64,000 bases of DNA from Planctomycetota bacterium (GCA_016716265.1 JADJWQ010000006.1:3437501-3501500), one strand, 5' to 3'; shown: positions 35,193-46,200, numbered from the stretch's first letter. A program made the numbers and translations. Notes: generated from the letters alone by a model not told the origin.

Positions 35193-37889
35193 TCAGCGGC
35201 CGGGCCGGTAGCGCGGCCGCGCGTCGCCGAGCTCCGCCCGCAGGCCCGCGGCCAGCGCGCGCAGCTCGTCCAACCCGGCGGTGGGCCCGGGAGCCGCCCT
35301 GCCGAGGCAGCGCGCCGCCTCCGCGAGCGCCTCGCGCACGCCTTCGGGCGAGCCACGGACGAGCTGCCGCTCCGCGACGATCGTCGACGCCTGGGCCAGC
35401 GGACGGCGGTCGTCGTCGCTGCCGGCACGGGCGGCAGCACGCCGGCCCGCGGCGACCGCCGACTGCAGGTACTCGTCGCCGAGCGCCGTCGGCAGCCCGA
35501 GCTCCATTCGGACGGGCCGACCCGCGGCATCGACGGTGTCGCGCAAAGTGCGCTGTGGATTGCGGCCGTCGGCGCGCAGGGCTTCACGCAATGCCGCATC
35601 GGAGATCGCGGAAGCCCAGAACGGCGTGTCGGGAGCGATGGCGTCGATGCGGTCGAGCAGCTCGATGGCGTCGACGCTGCTCGGGCCGCTGGCGCGCCAT
35701 TCGAGCAGCTTGTCGACCAGGTCGAACGCGTCGTAGCCGAGGCCATCGCGCGCCGCGGTCACGTCCGCACCGGTCCGCAGGGCCGCAACGAACGCGTCCG
35801 CGGCCGCGGCGCGGCGCTGCGCGCGCAGGTGCGCGAATGCGCTGCCGAGCCGGTCCATCGCGATCCAGTACGAGCACGTGCCGGCGTAGCCCGGCTCGAG
35901 CAGCACCGACTGTGCGAAGCGCTGCTCGGACCTGGCGTAGAGCGCGAGTGCGGCTTCCGGATCCTCGCGTCGGCGCGCGTCCTCGGCGGCGAGCACACCC
36001 GCGTAGCCGGCGAACCACGCACCGTCGGCCGTCGGCAGGTGCTGAAGCGCGAGGTCGTCCGCGAGGCCGGGCGCCAGCTCGATCCGACCACCGTTCCAGA
36101 GCGCCGCGTTCAGCGCCTGCCGCAGGTCGACGTCGCTCGGGAACCGGGTGGCACCCGCGACGACCACGGCGAGCTCCTCGCGCCACAGCCCGAGCGCTCC
36201 GCACAGGGACGACAGGCTGAGCCAGTCCTTCGCGGTCGCGAACGGACTCGCGGCGACCAGACCGAGCGCGCGCAGCCCGTCGACCATCCCCGCCAGCTCG
36301 CGCCCCGGATCGCCACCGGCGCGCGCGCCGAGCAGGCGCGCGTGGCCGTCGCCGATCCAGCGCAGCGCCTCGACCGCGGTGCCGCCGCGCGCGTCGCCGG
36401 CGAGGGCCGCCGGCTCGCGCTCGGCGGGCAGCTCGCCGACGGGCAGGCCGAGCACCGCGGCGAGCGCGCGCTGGCCGAACTCGATCTGCCGGTCGAAGCG
36501 CGTCAGGAAGTACGCGGTGCGGGCGCGCTCGATCCACCAGCGCGGCTCGCCGGGTCGCTGGTCGAGCGCACGCCGGAAGTGCTGCTCGGCGTCCTCGAGC
36601 AGGATCGGCACGTCGTTCTCACCGGTCTCCAGATGGCGCCGCGCGAGGTCGAGCGAGGCCTCGGCGTAGGCGGCGAGCTGTGCAGGATCGTCGCGGCGCT
36701 CGGCCGGCAGCGCGTCGAGCCGCTCCAACCGGTCGGTCAGCGCGCCGGCGTCGGGCAGGTCGTCGACGTAGGCGGCGTCGGGCTCGGCGCGCGCCGCCAC
36801 CGCCGCGACCTGCAGCACGGCACCGAGCGACACCGGCCCGCCGCGGTCGGCGAGCGCCGCCTCGATCGCGTCGGCCTCCGCGCCGAACGCCGTGCGCACC
36901 GCGTCGCGCGCCGGAGCGCCGGCGTCGGCAAACGCACGGAACGCGAGCAGCAGGGACCGCGTACCCGGCGTCGCGCCGTCGGCGGCGGCGAGACCGGGCA
37001 GCAGCGAAGCGCGGTGCTCGGGAAACGGGCTGTGCGGCAGCGCGCCGATCGAATGCAGGCCGTCGCGCAACGCGGCCGCGAGGTCGCTGCGCAGATCGAG
37101 CGCAGCCGCGGTCGCGAGCAGCCGGTCGCGCAGCGCGGCCGACAGGCTCGGCCACCGCGCGGCGAGCACGCGCAGAGCGTCGCGCGCGCCGCTGTCGCCG
37201 TGCCGCGCCAGCGCGGCGAGCGCGGCGTCCAGCGAGGCGACCTCGCGCGTGTCCGCGAGCGCCTGCTCGAGCGCGCTGCGCCCGCGGTGGTCGGCGCGGC
37301 AGGCGAGCGCGACCCACTGGTCGCCGACCGCCGCGGGCGCGGTTCGCGGCGGCAGCGCGCGGACCGCGGCGATCAGCGCGCGGTCGACGTCGCGCAGGTC
37401 GAAGTTCAACGACAGGTCGAACGCCCGCTCGCCGTCGGGCAGGATCAGCACGTGGCGCGGCGCGACGCGCACATCGTCGCGGAGCAGCTGCTCGAAGAGC
37501 TGCGGCTCCATCGCGATGTGCTCGCCGCAGGTGATCTCGCCGAGACGCGGGCACGGGATCCGCCGGCCCGCGTCGTCGTGGTCGCGCGCGTTGTGCCGGA
37601 ACACGCTGCCGACGACGCAGACGCACTCGCGCGTCGCGGCGACGAAACCCGGATCGCGATACTCCTCGTGGACGATCCGGTCGCTGGCGCTCTCGCCGTC
37701 CATGTTCAGCGCGACGAGCAGCGGCCGGTGCTCGGCCCGCGCGATCCACAGCGCGTCGGCGACGCTGCGCTGCCAGTGCACCTGCCGTGCGTCGGGGGCC
37801 TGCGCCCGCGCCGCGCCGACGAGGACGGCCGTGACGAGGAGCGCAACGGCGACGACGGTCTCGAGGGTCGGTCTCGACATCGGCGCCAT
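35193..37889 (-). CDS. Secreted thioredoxin-fold protein with a helical repeat body
   Basis: The product has 898 residues. The start is set at 'MAPMSRPTLETVV', with a second ATG nine bases on; a signal peptide follows ('ALLVTAVLVGAARAQA'). The N-terminal region ('DALWIARAEHRPLLVALNMD', 'EEYRDPGFVAATRECVCVVG') resembles the thioredoxin-like domain of DUF255/YyaL-type proteins but has no CxxC redox pair. The remaining 700 residues are alpha-helical, Ala/Arg/Leu-rich and TPR-like ('EQHFRRALDQRPGEPRWWIE'). It converges on the GT2 gene with seven bases between. The function is unknown. Confidence 0.65.
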   Translation of the reverse strand: MAPMSRPTLETVVAVALLVTAVLVGAARAQAPDARQVHWQRSVADALWIARAEHRPLLVALNMDGESASDRIVHEEYRDPGFVAATRECVCVVGSVFRHNARDHDDAGRRIPCPRLGEITCGEHIAMEPQLFEQLLRDDVRVAPRHVLILPDGERAFDLSLNFDLRDVDRALIAAVRALPPRTAPAAVGDQWVALACRADHRGRSALEQALADTREVASLDAALAALARHGDSGARDALRVLAARWPSLSAALRDRLLATAAALDLRSDLAAALRDGLHSIGALPHSPFPEHRASLLPGLAAADGATPGTRSLLLAFRAFADAGAPARDAVRTAFGAEADAIEAALADRGGPVSLGAVLQVAAVAARAEPDAAYVDDLPDAGALTDRLERLDALPAERRDDPAQLAAYAEASLDLARRHLETGENDVPILLEDAEQHFRRALDQRPGEPRWWIERARTAYFLTRFDRQIEFGQRALAAVLGLPVGELPAEREPAALAGDARGGTAVEALRWIGDGHARLLGARAGGDPGRELAGMVDGLRALGLVAASPFATAKDWLSLSSLCGALGLWREELAVVVAGATRFPSDVDLRQALNAALWNGGRIELAPGLADDLALQHLPTADGAWFAGYAGVLAAEDARRREDPEAALALYARSEQRFAQSVLLEPGYAGTCSYWIAMDRLGSAFAHLRAQRRAAAADAFVAALRTGADVTAARDGLGYDAFDLVDKLLEWRASGPSSVDAIELLDRIDAIAPDTPFWASAISDAALREALRADGRNPQRTLRDTVDAAGRPVRMELGLPTALGDEYLQSAVAAGRRAAARAGSDDDRRPLAQASTIVAERQLVRGSPEGVREALAEAARCLGRAAPGPTAGLDELRALAAGLRAELGDARPRYRPGR

Positions 37890-37923
37890 TGTTCCCGGCG
37901 CGCCGCGGCGCGCGCTCGGGAAT

Positions 37924-38946
37924 TCACGGACCACCGCGGGCGCGCGCCCAGTCCACCTTCGCCCGCCACAGCACGAGGTGCAGCGCAGCCCGGATCGCGA
38001 GTCGGCCGGCTGCGCCGAGCCGCGCCAGCGCCGCGAAGGTGCGTGCCGCGAGGTCCCAGCCGAGCTCCGGCTCGACGTCGCGCGCGAAGCGCAGGCGCGC
38101 GGCCGCGGATTCCGGGCGACCCGAGCACAGGTCGGCCCAGGCGTCGTGCAGCAGGTTGTTGCGCAGCGCGCGGCTCGGCCGGCCGCCCAGAAGGATGCCG
38201 CGCGCCCGTCCCTCGGCCTCGAGCCAGCGGATCACGACGGCCTCCTCGCGATAGCGGTCGAGGCTCGCGACGTGCGCGCTGGTCGCGCTGCGCGCGTGGC
38301 GGCGGTAGTGGACCAGCGGCTGCGGCACGGCCGCGAGCGCGAAGCCGGCGAGCAGCATCCGCAGGTGGTGCTGCCAGTCGAGCGCGAAGCGGAGCGACTC
38401 GTCGAACGGCCCGACCCGGGCGAACGCGTCGCGACGGTAGACGACCGACGGGCAGACCACGAAGTTGCCTTCGCGCAGCAATGCGAACAGGCGCGCCGGA
38501 TCCGGCTCGGTACCGCGGGCCCAGAAGCGGTCCTTGTAGCGCTCGACCGCGGAGTCGAACGGGCTCCCGGCGGCGTCGACGGCGGTCACCCGACAATGCG
38601 CGAAGCCCGCGGCCGGGTGCGCGTCGAGCGCCACGAGCAACGACTCGAGGAAGGTCGGCTCGTACACGTCGTCCATGTGCGCGAGGCAGAAGAACGGCGT
38701 CGTGACGAGCGACGCGCAGCGGTTCCAGTTGCCGCCGATTCCGAGGCGGCGTTCGTTGCGGTGGATGCGGATGCGATCGCCGGCGACCTGGCGAGCGATC
38801 TCGACCGAGTCGTCGGTGGACGCGTCGTCCACGAGCAGCAGCTCGAAGTCGGTCCGCGACTGCGCGAGCAGCGACTCGAGCAACGGCCGCAGGTGCGGGC
38901 CGGCCTCGTAGCAGGGGATCGCGAAGGTGGCGATGGCGCGCGCCAT
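37924..38946 (-). CDS. Family 2 glycosyltransferase
   Basis: The product has 340 residues. 'ATFAIPCYEAGPHLRPLLES', 'LLLVDDASTDDS', 'NERRLGIGGNWNRC' and 'LAHMDDVYEPTFLES' give the GT-A nucleotide-sugar site with the DD motif. 'YRRDAFARVGPFDESLRFAL' followed by 'DWQHHLRMLL' matches the acceptor/base region. It resembles enzymes that extend O-antigen or exopolysaccharide chains. It is divergent from the ABC exporter genes over 130 bases, which suggests a shared control region for glycan synthesis and export. Confidence 0.88.
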   Translation of the reverse strand: MARAIATFAIPCYEAGPHLRPLLESLLAQSRTDFELLLVDDASTDDSVEIARQVAGDRIRIHRNERRLGIGGNWNRCASLVTTPFFCLAHMDDVYEPTFLESLLVALDAHPAAGFAHCRVTAVDAAGSPFDSAVERYKDRFWARGTEPDPARLFALLREGNFVVCPSVVYRRDAFARVGPFDESLRFALDWQHHLRMLLAGFALAAVPQPLVHYRRHARSATSAHVASLDRYREEAVVIRWLEAEGRARGILLGGRPSRALRNNLLHDAWADLCSGRPESAAARLRFARDVEPELGWDLAARTFAALARLGAAGRLAIRAALHLVLWRAKVDWARARGGP

Positions 38947-39076
38947 GGACGACACGAGTCTGCCCGGGCGCGGGGCCGAATCCACGGTCCGACCGGTGAC
39001 CGGCGGCCGTGATTCGCTCCGCCGCCGTCGGTAGCCTGTCTCCTCTCCCGCGGGGCGGCGCCCCGCCGACGGCACC

Positions 39077-39877
39077 GTGCAGACCTTCACCGACGCCTAC
39101 CGCTTCCGCCACGTGCTGCTCGCGCTGACGAGCAAGCAGCTCAAGGCACAGTACCGGAGCATGTCGCTGGGCTTCTTCTGGGCGCTGCTGAACCCGCTCG
39201 TGATGATCACGGTGCTCAGCGTCGTGTTCATCTGGTTCTTCGGCCAGGGCGCCGAGCACCCGGCGCGCGTGGTCGTCGCGCTGATCCCGTACAACTTCTT
39301 CACCTACTGCCTGACCGGGTGCGCGACGTCGATCACGAACAACTCGTCGCTCGTCAAGAAGGTCTGGTTCCCGCGCCAGATCCTGCCGCTCTCGATCATC
39401 GTGACGAACATCGTGCACCTGGGGATCCAGTCGGTGCTCGTCGTCGCGGTGCTGGTCGCATTCCCGACGCCGGGCCACATCCTCGGCCTCCAATTGCTGT
39501 GGCTCGTGCCGCTGCTCGCCCTGCTGCTCGGGCTGTGCGTCGGGATCGGCCTGCTGTCGGCCGCGCTGACCGTCGTGTTCCGCGACACGCAGTACATCAT
39601 CCAGTCGACGCTGACCGTGTTGTTCTGGATGTCGCCGGTGCTGTACGACTCCGGTGGACGCTTCGCCGGACCGGGCCGGCCCGGCTGGGTCGAGCCGCTC
39701 TACTACCTCAATCCGCTGGCGGGACTGTTGGACTCGTTCCGGCGCGTGCTGTTCTGGGGCGCCTCGCCGACGCCGCTCGCGCTCGGCCTCGCCACCCTCG
39801 GCACGCTCGCGTTCGGCGCGCTCGGCATCCGCGTGTTCTTCCGCCACGAGCCCGACTTCGCGGACTACGTGAAATGA
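39077..39877 (+). CDS. ABC-2 polysaccharide exporter permease (Wzm/TagG-like)
   Basis: The product has 266 residues, the normal Wzm size. Six hydrophobic spans are visible. The N-terminal 'FRHVLLALTSKQLKAQYRSM' and 'LGFFWALLNPLVMI' are typical of the ABC-2 family, as is 'NNSSLVKKVWFPRQILPLS'. The GTG start at 39077 is the first in frame after a GC-rich leader. The protein forms the membrane channel for lipid-linked glycan export. Its stop overlaps the ATPase start (ATGA), so the two subunits are coupled. Confidence 0.92.
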   Translation: MQTFTDAYRFRHVLLALTSKQLKAQYRSMSLGFFWALLNPLVMITVLSVVFIWFFGQGAEHPARVVVALIPYNFFTYCLTGCATSITNNSSLVKKVWFPRQILPLSIIVTNIVHLGIQSVLVVAVLVAFPTPGHILGLQLLWLVPLLALLLGLCVGIGLLSAALTVVFRDTQYIIQSTLTVLFWMSPVLYDSGGRFAGPGRPGWVEPLYYLNPLAGLLDSFRRVLFWGASPTPLALGLATLGTLAFGALGIRVFFRHEPDFADYVK

Positions 39878-40674
39878 CCCTCGCGATCCGCTTGCGCGAC
39901 GTGTCGAAGAGCTTCCGGCTACGGCACCGGTCGCCGTTCCTGGCGCGCGAGCTGCTGCGGGCGGTCATGCAGCGCCCGACGCGGGTCGAGGTGTTCTGGG
40001 CGCTCCGACACGTCAGCTTCGAGATCCGCGCCGGCGAGGCGGTCGGCGTGATCGGCCACAACGGCGCGGGGAAGAGCACGCTGCTGTCGCTGGTGGCCCG
40101 CACCGCCCGACCGACCGAGGGCGAGCTCGAGGTCAACGGGCGCGTCGCGGCCATGCTCGAGCTCGGCGCGGGCTTCCATCCGGACCTGACCGGCTACGAG
40201 AACATCTTCCTCAACGGCATGCTGCTCGGCCTGTCGCGCCGCGAGGTCGCCGCACGGCTGGAGTCGATCGCCGCGTACGCGGACCTCGGCGAGTTCCTGG
40301 ACACCCCGATCCATACCTACTCGACCGGCATGCGGGCGCGACTCGGCTTCGCCGTCGTCGCGCACGTCGATCCGGACATCATCATCCTCGACGAGGTGCT
40401 CGGCGTCGGCGACGCCGCCTTCCAGGACAAGTGTCGCGCGACGCTCACCCGGTTCCGTGCGGCCGGCACCACGATGTTCCTGGTGTCGCACCAACCGAGC
40501 AACGTGCGCGCGCTGTGCGAGCGCGTGCTGTGGCTCGACCAGGGGCGACTGGTGGCGGACGGGCCGACCGAGGACGTGCTCGCGCGCTACCGCGAGGCCA
40601 GCCAGCAGCTCGCCACGCGCACGGCGGCCGCACGTCCGGCCGCGGGTCAGTCCGGCACGACGCCGGGGTCGTAG
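39874..40674 (+). CDS. ABC exporter ATPase (Wzt/TagH-like)
   Basis: The product has 266 residues. Walker A is GHNGAGKST at 61-69. A 'LELGAGFHPDLTGYENIFLN' Q-loop region, the signature 'YSTGMRARL', Walker B 'IIILDEV' and 'SHQPSN' (switch His) complete the ATPase. The family-specific N-terminal 'VSKSFRLRHR' is present. It is shorter than Wzt proteins with a carbohydrate-binding C-terminal domain, so no such domain is present and the substrate is probably selected by the permease. It powers glycan transfer across the inner membrane with the preceding permease. The last 28 bases overlap the convergent sulfotransferase gene. Confidence 0.94.
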   Translation: MTLAIRLRDVSKSFRLRHRSPFLARELLRAVMQRPTRVEVFWALRHVSFEIRAGEAVGVIGHNGAGKSTLLSLVARTARPTEGELEVNGRVAAMLELGAGFHPDLTGYENIFLNGMLLGLSRREVAARLESIAAYADLGEFLDTPIHTYSTGMRARLGFAVVAHVDPDIIILDEVLGVGDAAFQDKCRATLTRFRAAGTTMFLVSHQPSNVRALCERVLWLDQGRLVADGPTEDVLARYREASQQLATRTAAARPAAGQSGTTPGS

Positions 40675-41447
40675 CCGTAGCTCTCGAAGTCGCGCGCATA
40701 GCAGGTGGCGACCGCGACCTGCAGGGTGTCGTCGTAGAACGCCCCGGTCTGGGGGACGACCGCGCCATTGCGCTCGACGGCGACCTCCGGCACGCGGTCC
40801 CCCCAGAACTCGTCGGACGACTGCCGCTCGGTGTGATGGACCGAGCGCGACAGCGCGGCGAGCTCGCCGGGGTCGAAGCCGAGCTCGCGCTCCACCTCGG
40901 GCAGCCGCGCAGCGCTCTCCTCGAGCCGCACGAGATGCGTCACCCGGACCAGCTCGTGGATCTCCAGCGGGTGCTTCTGCAGCCTGTGGTGCACATTGCA
41001 GCGCGTCAGCGTCAGCGACTCGAGGTAGCTGACGAACTCACGGAACGTGAAGCGCTGCTCGGTGGTGACCGGCCGCCCCAGGAACCGCTCCAGCCCACCA
41101 TCGTCGTAGCGGTGCACCAGCGCGTGCACGTACGAGCTCACGGCACGCGAGAACGGATTGCGGACGATCTTGACGGTCTGGAGACCCGGGTCCGTCAGCA
41201 CGTCCAGCACATGCGTCTGGTAGTCGTGCGCCCGGTAGTAGACCTCGGTGCGGTAGCGGTGGATCCAGGGGTGATAGTAGAGCGCCGCCGGCAGGTGCCC
41301 GAGATGGTGCAGGAACCACTTGATCGCGAACGTGCAGCCCGCCTTCGCGGACCACAGGAGCGCGATGCGGCGCTCGTGGTCGATCAAGGGTCGAGGATCG
41401 TCCTGCAGGACCTGCGAGACGCGTTGCTTCGGTGTTCCTGTCAGCAT
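40647..41447 (-). CDS. Sulfotransferase-family protein
   Basis: The product has 266 residues with no membrane anchor. The PAPS phosphosulfate loop is 'LLWSAKAGCTFAIKWF' (about 30-45), and the 3'-phosphate motif is 'VKIVRNPFSRAVSSY' (about 92-106), both close to those of carbohydrate sulfotransferases. It would move a sulfate group from PAPS onto a sugar. Its place between a glycan exporter and AsnB/GT genes suggests a sulfated surface polysaccharide, which is inference. It follows AsnB on the minus strand with 33 bases between. Confidence 0.85.
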   Translation of the reverse strand: MLTGTPKQRVSQVLQDDPRPLIDHERRIALLWSAKAGCTFAIKWFLHHLGHLPAALYYHPWIHRYRTEVYYRAHDYQTHVLDVLTDPGLQTVKIVRNPFSRAVSSYVHALVHRYDDGGLERFLGRPVTTEQRFTFREFVSYLESLTLTRCNVHHRLQKHPLEIHELVRVTHLVRLEESAARLPEVERELGFDPGELAALSRSVHHTERQSSDEFWGDRVPEVAVERNGAVVPQTGAFYDDTLQVAVATCYARDFESYGYDPGVVPD

Positions 41448-41480
41448 CGTCGGACCGCGGCCGGGCCGGCCGCGTGGGGA

Positions 41481-43274
41481 TCACACCGCGGAGCCCGGGC
41501 CGGCTCCCGCGGAGCGCGCGTTCCATTCCAGCAGCACCAGGAGCGCGAACAGCAGGCGCTCCCGCTTCACGCCCCGGCGCAGGTCCTCGGCGATCAGCTC
41601 CGTCGTCGCCGCTACGTCGAGCGGCGCCGGGGCACGCTCGGCAACGTAGCTGCCGAGATCGCCGACCGCGGCGAACCAGCTCGCCAGCCAGTCGCGCATC
41701 GGCAACACGAAGCCCCGCTTCGGGGTCTGCAGGATGCGCTCCGGCAGGAGCCCGCCGGCCGCATCGCGCAGCGCGCGCTTCGCGACGCCGCGATGCAGGC
41801 GCCAGTCGTCCGGCAGCGCCAGACCGTACTCGAACAGCTCCGGAGCCAGGTACGGCGCGCGGCCCTCCAGGCTGTGCGCCATCGCCATGCGATCGAACTT
41901 GACCAGCAGGTCGTCGGGCAGCCACGTGAGCGTGTCGGCCACGCTGCGCGCGCGCGTCGCGCTCCCGTCGAAGGCCTCGATCCGCGCGACGCAGCCGTGC
42001 TCCCAGCGATCGTCGTCGCGCGCGAGCCCGGGGCACAGCCGCCGGCGCTCTTCCGCGGACGTCAGCAGCGGGAATCCCGACAGCGAGGTGTTGCCGGCGC
42101 CGTCGAGCAGCCGGTGCGGGCGACCGGCACCGGCGAGCCCGCGCAGTCCCGGCCCCGCGTAGTAGCCGTAGCCGCCGAACGCCTCGTCCGCGCCCTCGCC
42201 CGACAGCACGACGGTCACCGAGCCGCGCGCCTCGCGGCACAGCCAGTACAGCGGCAGCGTCGCCTGATCGCCGATCGGCTCGTCGAGCGCGGCGACCACG
42301 TCCGGCAGCAGCCTGCGGAACTCGTGCTCGTCGAACACGAAGTGGTGGTGCGTCGTGCCGAGCGCCGCGGCGACCTCGCGAGCCTCGGCCGACTCGTCGC
42401 GGGTCGGATCGGTGAAGCCCATGGAGAACGTGCTGATCGCCGGGTGTGCCTCGACGGCGAGGGCCGTGAGCAGCGAGCTGTCGAGCCCACCGGACAGGAA
42501 CACGCCGAGCGGCACCTCGGCCTCGAGGCGCGAGCGGACCGCGCGCCGCGCGATCGCCAGCAGCTCCTCACGGTCGTGGCCGCGGCCGCGCGCACGGTCC
42601 GGGCGGTACCAGATCTCGCGGGAGAGCTGCACGTGGTCGAGATCGAACGTCGACCGCTCGCCCGGGAGCAGCCGCTGCACGCCGGCGAACAGCGTGCGCT
42701 CGCCCGGTGCGAAATGCAGCGCGAGGTAGCGGTCGAGCGCCAGCGGATCGATCGAGCGATCGACGAACGGCAGCGTGCGCAGCAGTCGCAGGTCCGACGA
42801 CCAAGCGAAGTCGCGGGGCGTGAGCGAGAAGAACAGCGGCTTCTCGCCGAACCGGTCGCGGGCGAGGTGGAGGCGCCGCGCGCGCCGATCGAGGATCGCG
42901 AGCGCGAACATCCCGTCGAGCCGGGCGAGCAACCCGTTGATGCCCCAGGCGGCGAAGCCGTGCGCGAGCACCTCGGTGTCACAATGGCTGCGGAACCGGT
43001 AGCCGAGCGCTTCCAGCTCACGCTGCAGCTCGCGGTGGTTGTAGATCTCGCCGTTCTGGAACGCGACGACCTCACCGTCGCGGCTCGTGAACGGCTGGTC
43101 GCCGCCCGCGAGGTCGATCACGGCGAGCCGCCGCATGCCCATGCGCACGCCCGGCTCGACGTGGATGCCGTGTCCGTCCGGACCGCGGTGCTGCATCCGG
43201 GCGAGCAGCTCGACGAGCGCGCCCTCGGACAGCTGCTCGGCGGCCGGGCCGACGACTCCGAAGATGCCGCACAT
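41481..43274 (-). CDS. asnB: AsnB-type glutamine amidotransferase (asparagine synthase family)
   Basis: The protein has 597 residues. The N-terminal Ntn glutaminase begins MCGIFGVVG with nucleophile Cys2, and has 'QHRGPDG' and 'FQNGEIYNH'. The synthetase domain has the ATP-pyrophosphatase loop SGGLDSS at 261-267 and 'SGEGADEAFGGY'. The full set of catalytic motifs is present, so it should make an amide using glutamine and ATP. In surface-glycan clusters such paralogues often amidate sugar carboxylates rather than making asparagine. Its ATG directly abuts the stop of the upstream 1427-residue glycosyltransferase, so the genes are co-translated. Confidence 0.92.
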   Translation of the reverse strand: MCGIFGVVGPAAEQLSEGALVELLARMQHRGPDGHGIHVEPGVRMGMRRLAVIDLAGGDQPFTSRDGEVVAFQNGEIYNHRELQRELEALGYRFRSHCDTEVLAHGFAAWGINGLLARLDGMFALAILDRRARRLHLARDRFGEKPLFFSLTPRDFAWSSDLRLLRTLPFVDRSIDPLALDRYLALHFAPGERTLFAGVQRLLPGERSTFDLDHVQLSREIWYRPDRARGRGHDREELLAIARRAVRSRLEAEVPLGVFLSGGLDSSLLTALAVEAHPAISTFSMGFTDPTRDESAEAREVAAALGTTHHHFVFDEHEFRRLLPDVVAALDEPIGDQATLPLYWLCREARGSVTVVLSGEGADEAFGGYGYYAGPGLRGLAGAGRPHRLLDGAGNTSLSGFPLLTSAEERRRLCPGLARDDDRWEHGCVARIEAFDGSATRARSVADTLTWLPDDLLVKFDRMAMAHSLEGRAPYLAPELFEYGLALPDDWRLHRGVAKRALRDAAGGLLPERILQTPKRGFVLPMRDWLASWFAAVGDLGSYVAERAPAPLDVAATTELIAEDLRRGVKRERLLFALLVLLEWNARSAGAGPGSAV

Positions 43275-46200
43275 TCAGTGCTCTCCTCCGACCGGACCGT
43301 CTCCGCCGGTGACCCACGCCTCCCGGAACACGTCGGCGTAGCGGCTCACCATCTGGTCGAAGCCCGGGAGCGCGCGCAGCACCGCCGGCGACTGGCGCGC
43401 CATCCGCCCGCGCAGCGCGTCGTCCGCCACGATGCGCTGCACGGCCTCCGCGAGGCGCGCGGGTTCTCCGGCCGGGTAGAGCAGCGCATTGACACCCTCC
43501 CGCACCTGCTGCCGGACGCCGAACACCGGGGTCGCGACGATCGGCAGACCGACGAACATCGCCTCCAGGATGACGCGCGGGTAGCTCTCGACCCGCGACG
43601 TCAGCACGAACGCGTCGGCGGCACGGTAGTAGCCCCCGACGTCCGGACGCTCGCCGACGACGTACACGCGAGCGCGCCGCGCGGCGGGCAGCCTGCGGAT
43701 CGCGGCGTGCAGGGCGTCGCTGTATGCGCTCGGCCGGTCGCCGACGAGCAACAGCCGCGCACGCCGCGCGCAATCGTCCGGCACGAGCCCGAACGCCTCG
43801 ACCGCCTCGACCTGCCCCTTCCGCTCGCAGACGGTCCCGAGCGTCAACAACACGACGTCACCGGCGTCGAAGCCGAGCTCGGCTCGCACGTCGGCTCGCG
43901 ACGCGCCGGTCAGACGTGCAGCGGTCCGCGCCGGATCGAGCCCGTTGCGGATCAGCCGGAAGGAGCCCTTCGAGTCGAGCTCCGCGCATCCGGCGCGCGT
44001 GGGGCCGGCGACGAACACGACGGCGTAGGCCGCCTCGAACGCGCCGAGCGCCACCTGCCGCAGCGGTTCGGCCAGGAAGTCGAAGTAGTTCCGCCAGCCT
44101 TCGCTCTCGCGGACGTTCCAGATCGCCGGGACGCCGATGCGGCGTGCGGCGAGGATCGCGAAGAACGTCTGCATCGTGTTGGCGTAGACGACCTCCGCGC
44201 CGAGACCGTGCAGTCGCGACGCGAACGCGCCGAGGCGCTCGCCGAGGAACGCGGTGTCGTGCACGCCGAGCAGCGGGTGCTCGACGATCACGACCTCGAT
44301 CCCGGCGCGCTCGTATTCGGCGCGCAATGGACCGTCCTCGGGGCTGACGACCACCGGCTCGATCACGCCGCGGTCGCGTAGCCCGAGCGTCAGCTCGAAC
44401 TGGCTGTTCGACGAGCCCTCGGCGTTGAGATTGAAGCCGACCATCGCGGCGCGGATCGGCCGGCCGGCATCCTCGGGCAGCGCGCAGCCCCGCACGGCGA
44501 AGCGCTCGTCGTCGAGCGACAGGTTCGGATTGTAGTACGGATCGCGCCGCTGCCAGTAGCGCTCCCGGAACGTCGCCTCCTCGCTCGGGTGATCGGAACC
44601 GTGGCCGCGCGATCCCCCCTCGACGTGCGCGAGCTCGGCGTTCGGGCAGTAGACGATGCGCAGGCCGGTCGTCGACCCGAGGCGATAGCACAGGTCGACG
44701 TCGTTGTAGGCGACCGCGAAGTCCTCCTCGTCGAAGCCGGCGAGACCGACGAACGTGTCGCGTCGCATCAGGAGGGCCGCCGCCGTGACGGCGGAGCAGT
44801 TCCGTGCGACACGTGCGAGCGACAGGTGACCGCCGTCCCAGTCCGGCTGCAGCTTGAACGCGGGCCCGGCCATGCCCTCGTACAGCCCGTGCACGATGCC
44901 GGCGTGCTGCACCCGGCCATCGGGCAGCGAGAGTCGCGCGCCGACCGCACCGACCCCGGGCAGGCCGAGCCAGCCGACCATCTGCGACAGCCAGGCGTCG
45001 TTCCGTACCTCGGTGTCGTTGTTCAGGAACAGCACCAGCTCGGCATCGATCTGCTCGACCGCGCGGTTGTTGACCGCCGCGTAGCTGAAGCCGTCCGCGC
45101 CGGCACGCGGATTCTCGATGCGCAGCACGCGGTGTGGCGAACGCGCGAAATAGCGCAGCGTCTCCGGATCCTCCGAGCCGTTGTCGATCAGCACGATGTC
45201 GAAGTCGGCGTAGCGGGTCCGGCGCTCGATCGACGCGACGCACGCGCCGAGCAGATCGACGCGATCGCGGCTCGGGATCACGATCGCCACGCGCGGCCCG
45301 GAGTCGGGGAACACCGGCTCGTAGACCCCGCAGTCGATCGCGTCCGCCCACGGCGCGATGCGGACCGGCACGTCGACGCCGCGGCGCGCGAGGGCGTCGG
45401 CCACCGCCCGCCGCCCCGCCTCGAGGCTCTTCGGTTTCTCGCGCCCGCCGCTCGCCGTCGAGCCCGGCAGCGCGCGCCAGTGGTAGAGGACGCGCGGCAC
45501 GTGCGCGACGCGCCGGGCGCGCTCGGAGACCCGGAGCATCAGGTCGTAGTCCTGCGCGCCGTCGAACCCGCTCCGCACACCGCCGACGGCGTCGAACAGC
45601 TCGCGACGCACGGCGAACACGTGGCTGAAGTAGCTGAACGACAGCAGCAGCTCGGGTGACCAGTCGGGCTTGAACTGCGGCGCGAACCGGCGCCCGTGCT
45701 CGTCGATCTTGTCGTCGTCGCTGTAGACGACGTCGACGTCGCGCGCGCTGGCGGCCAACGCGATCTCGGCGAGCGCGTCGGGCGTCAGCTCGTCGTCCTG
45801 GTCGAGGAACACCAGCAGGTCGCTCGTCGCGGCGGCGGCGGCCGTATTGGTCGCAGCCGCAATTCCGCCGTTGGCAGCCCTGCGCACGACGCGGATCCGC
45901 GCGTCCCGGGCGGCGAGCGATTCGAGCAGCGGCACGACGTCCGGTGACGGGCTGGCGTCGTCACAGAGCACGAGCTCCCAGGCGTCGTAGACCTGCGCGC
46001 GGACGGTCTCGACCGCACGCGACAGGAACTCGCGCGGCGGCTCGTAGACCGGCACCAGCACGGCGATCGTCGGCAGCGCGTCGGTGGCCCGGAGCCGGGC
46101 GACGAGCCGCTCACGCCGGCGGTCCGTCAGCCGGTCGTACTCGCAATGCAGCTCGTACGGATCCCGCTTCGCCGGCGGACGGAAGCCTCCCGGTCCGGGC

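Noticed and set aside
39874..40674. A Wzt with a carbohydrate-binding C-terminal domain
   Set aside because: The protein ends at 266 residues, directly after the nucleotide-binding domain, so that domain is absent.
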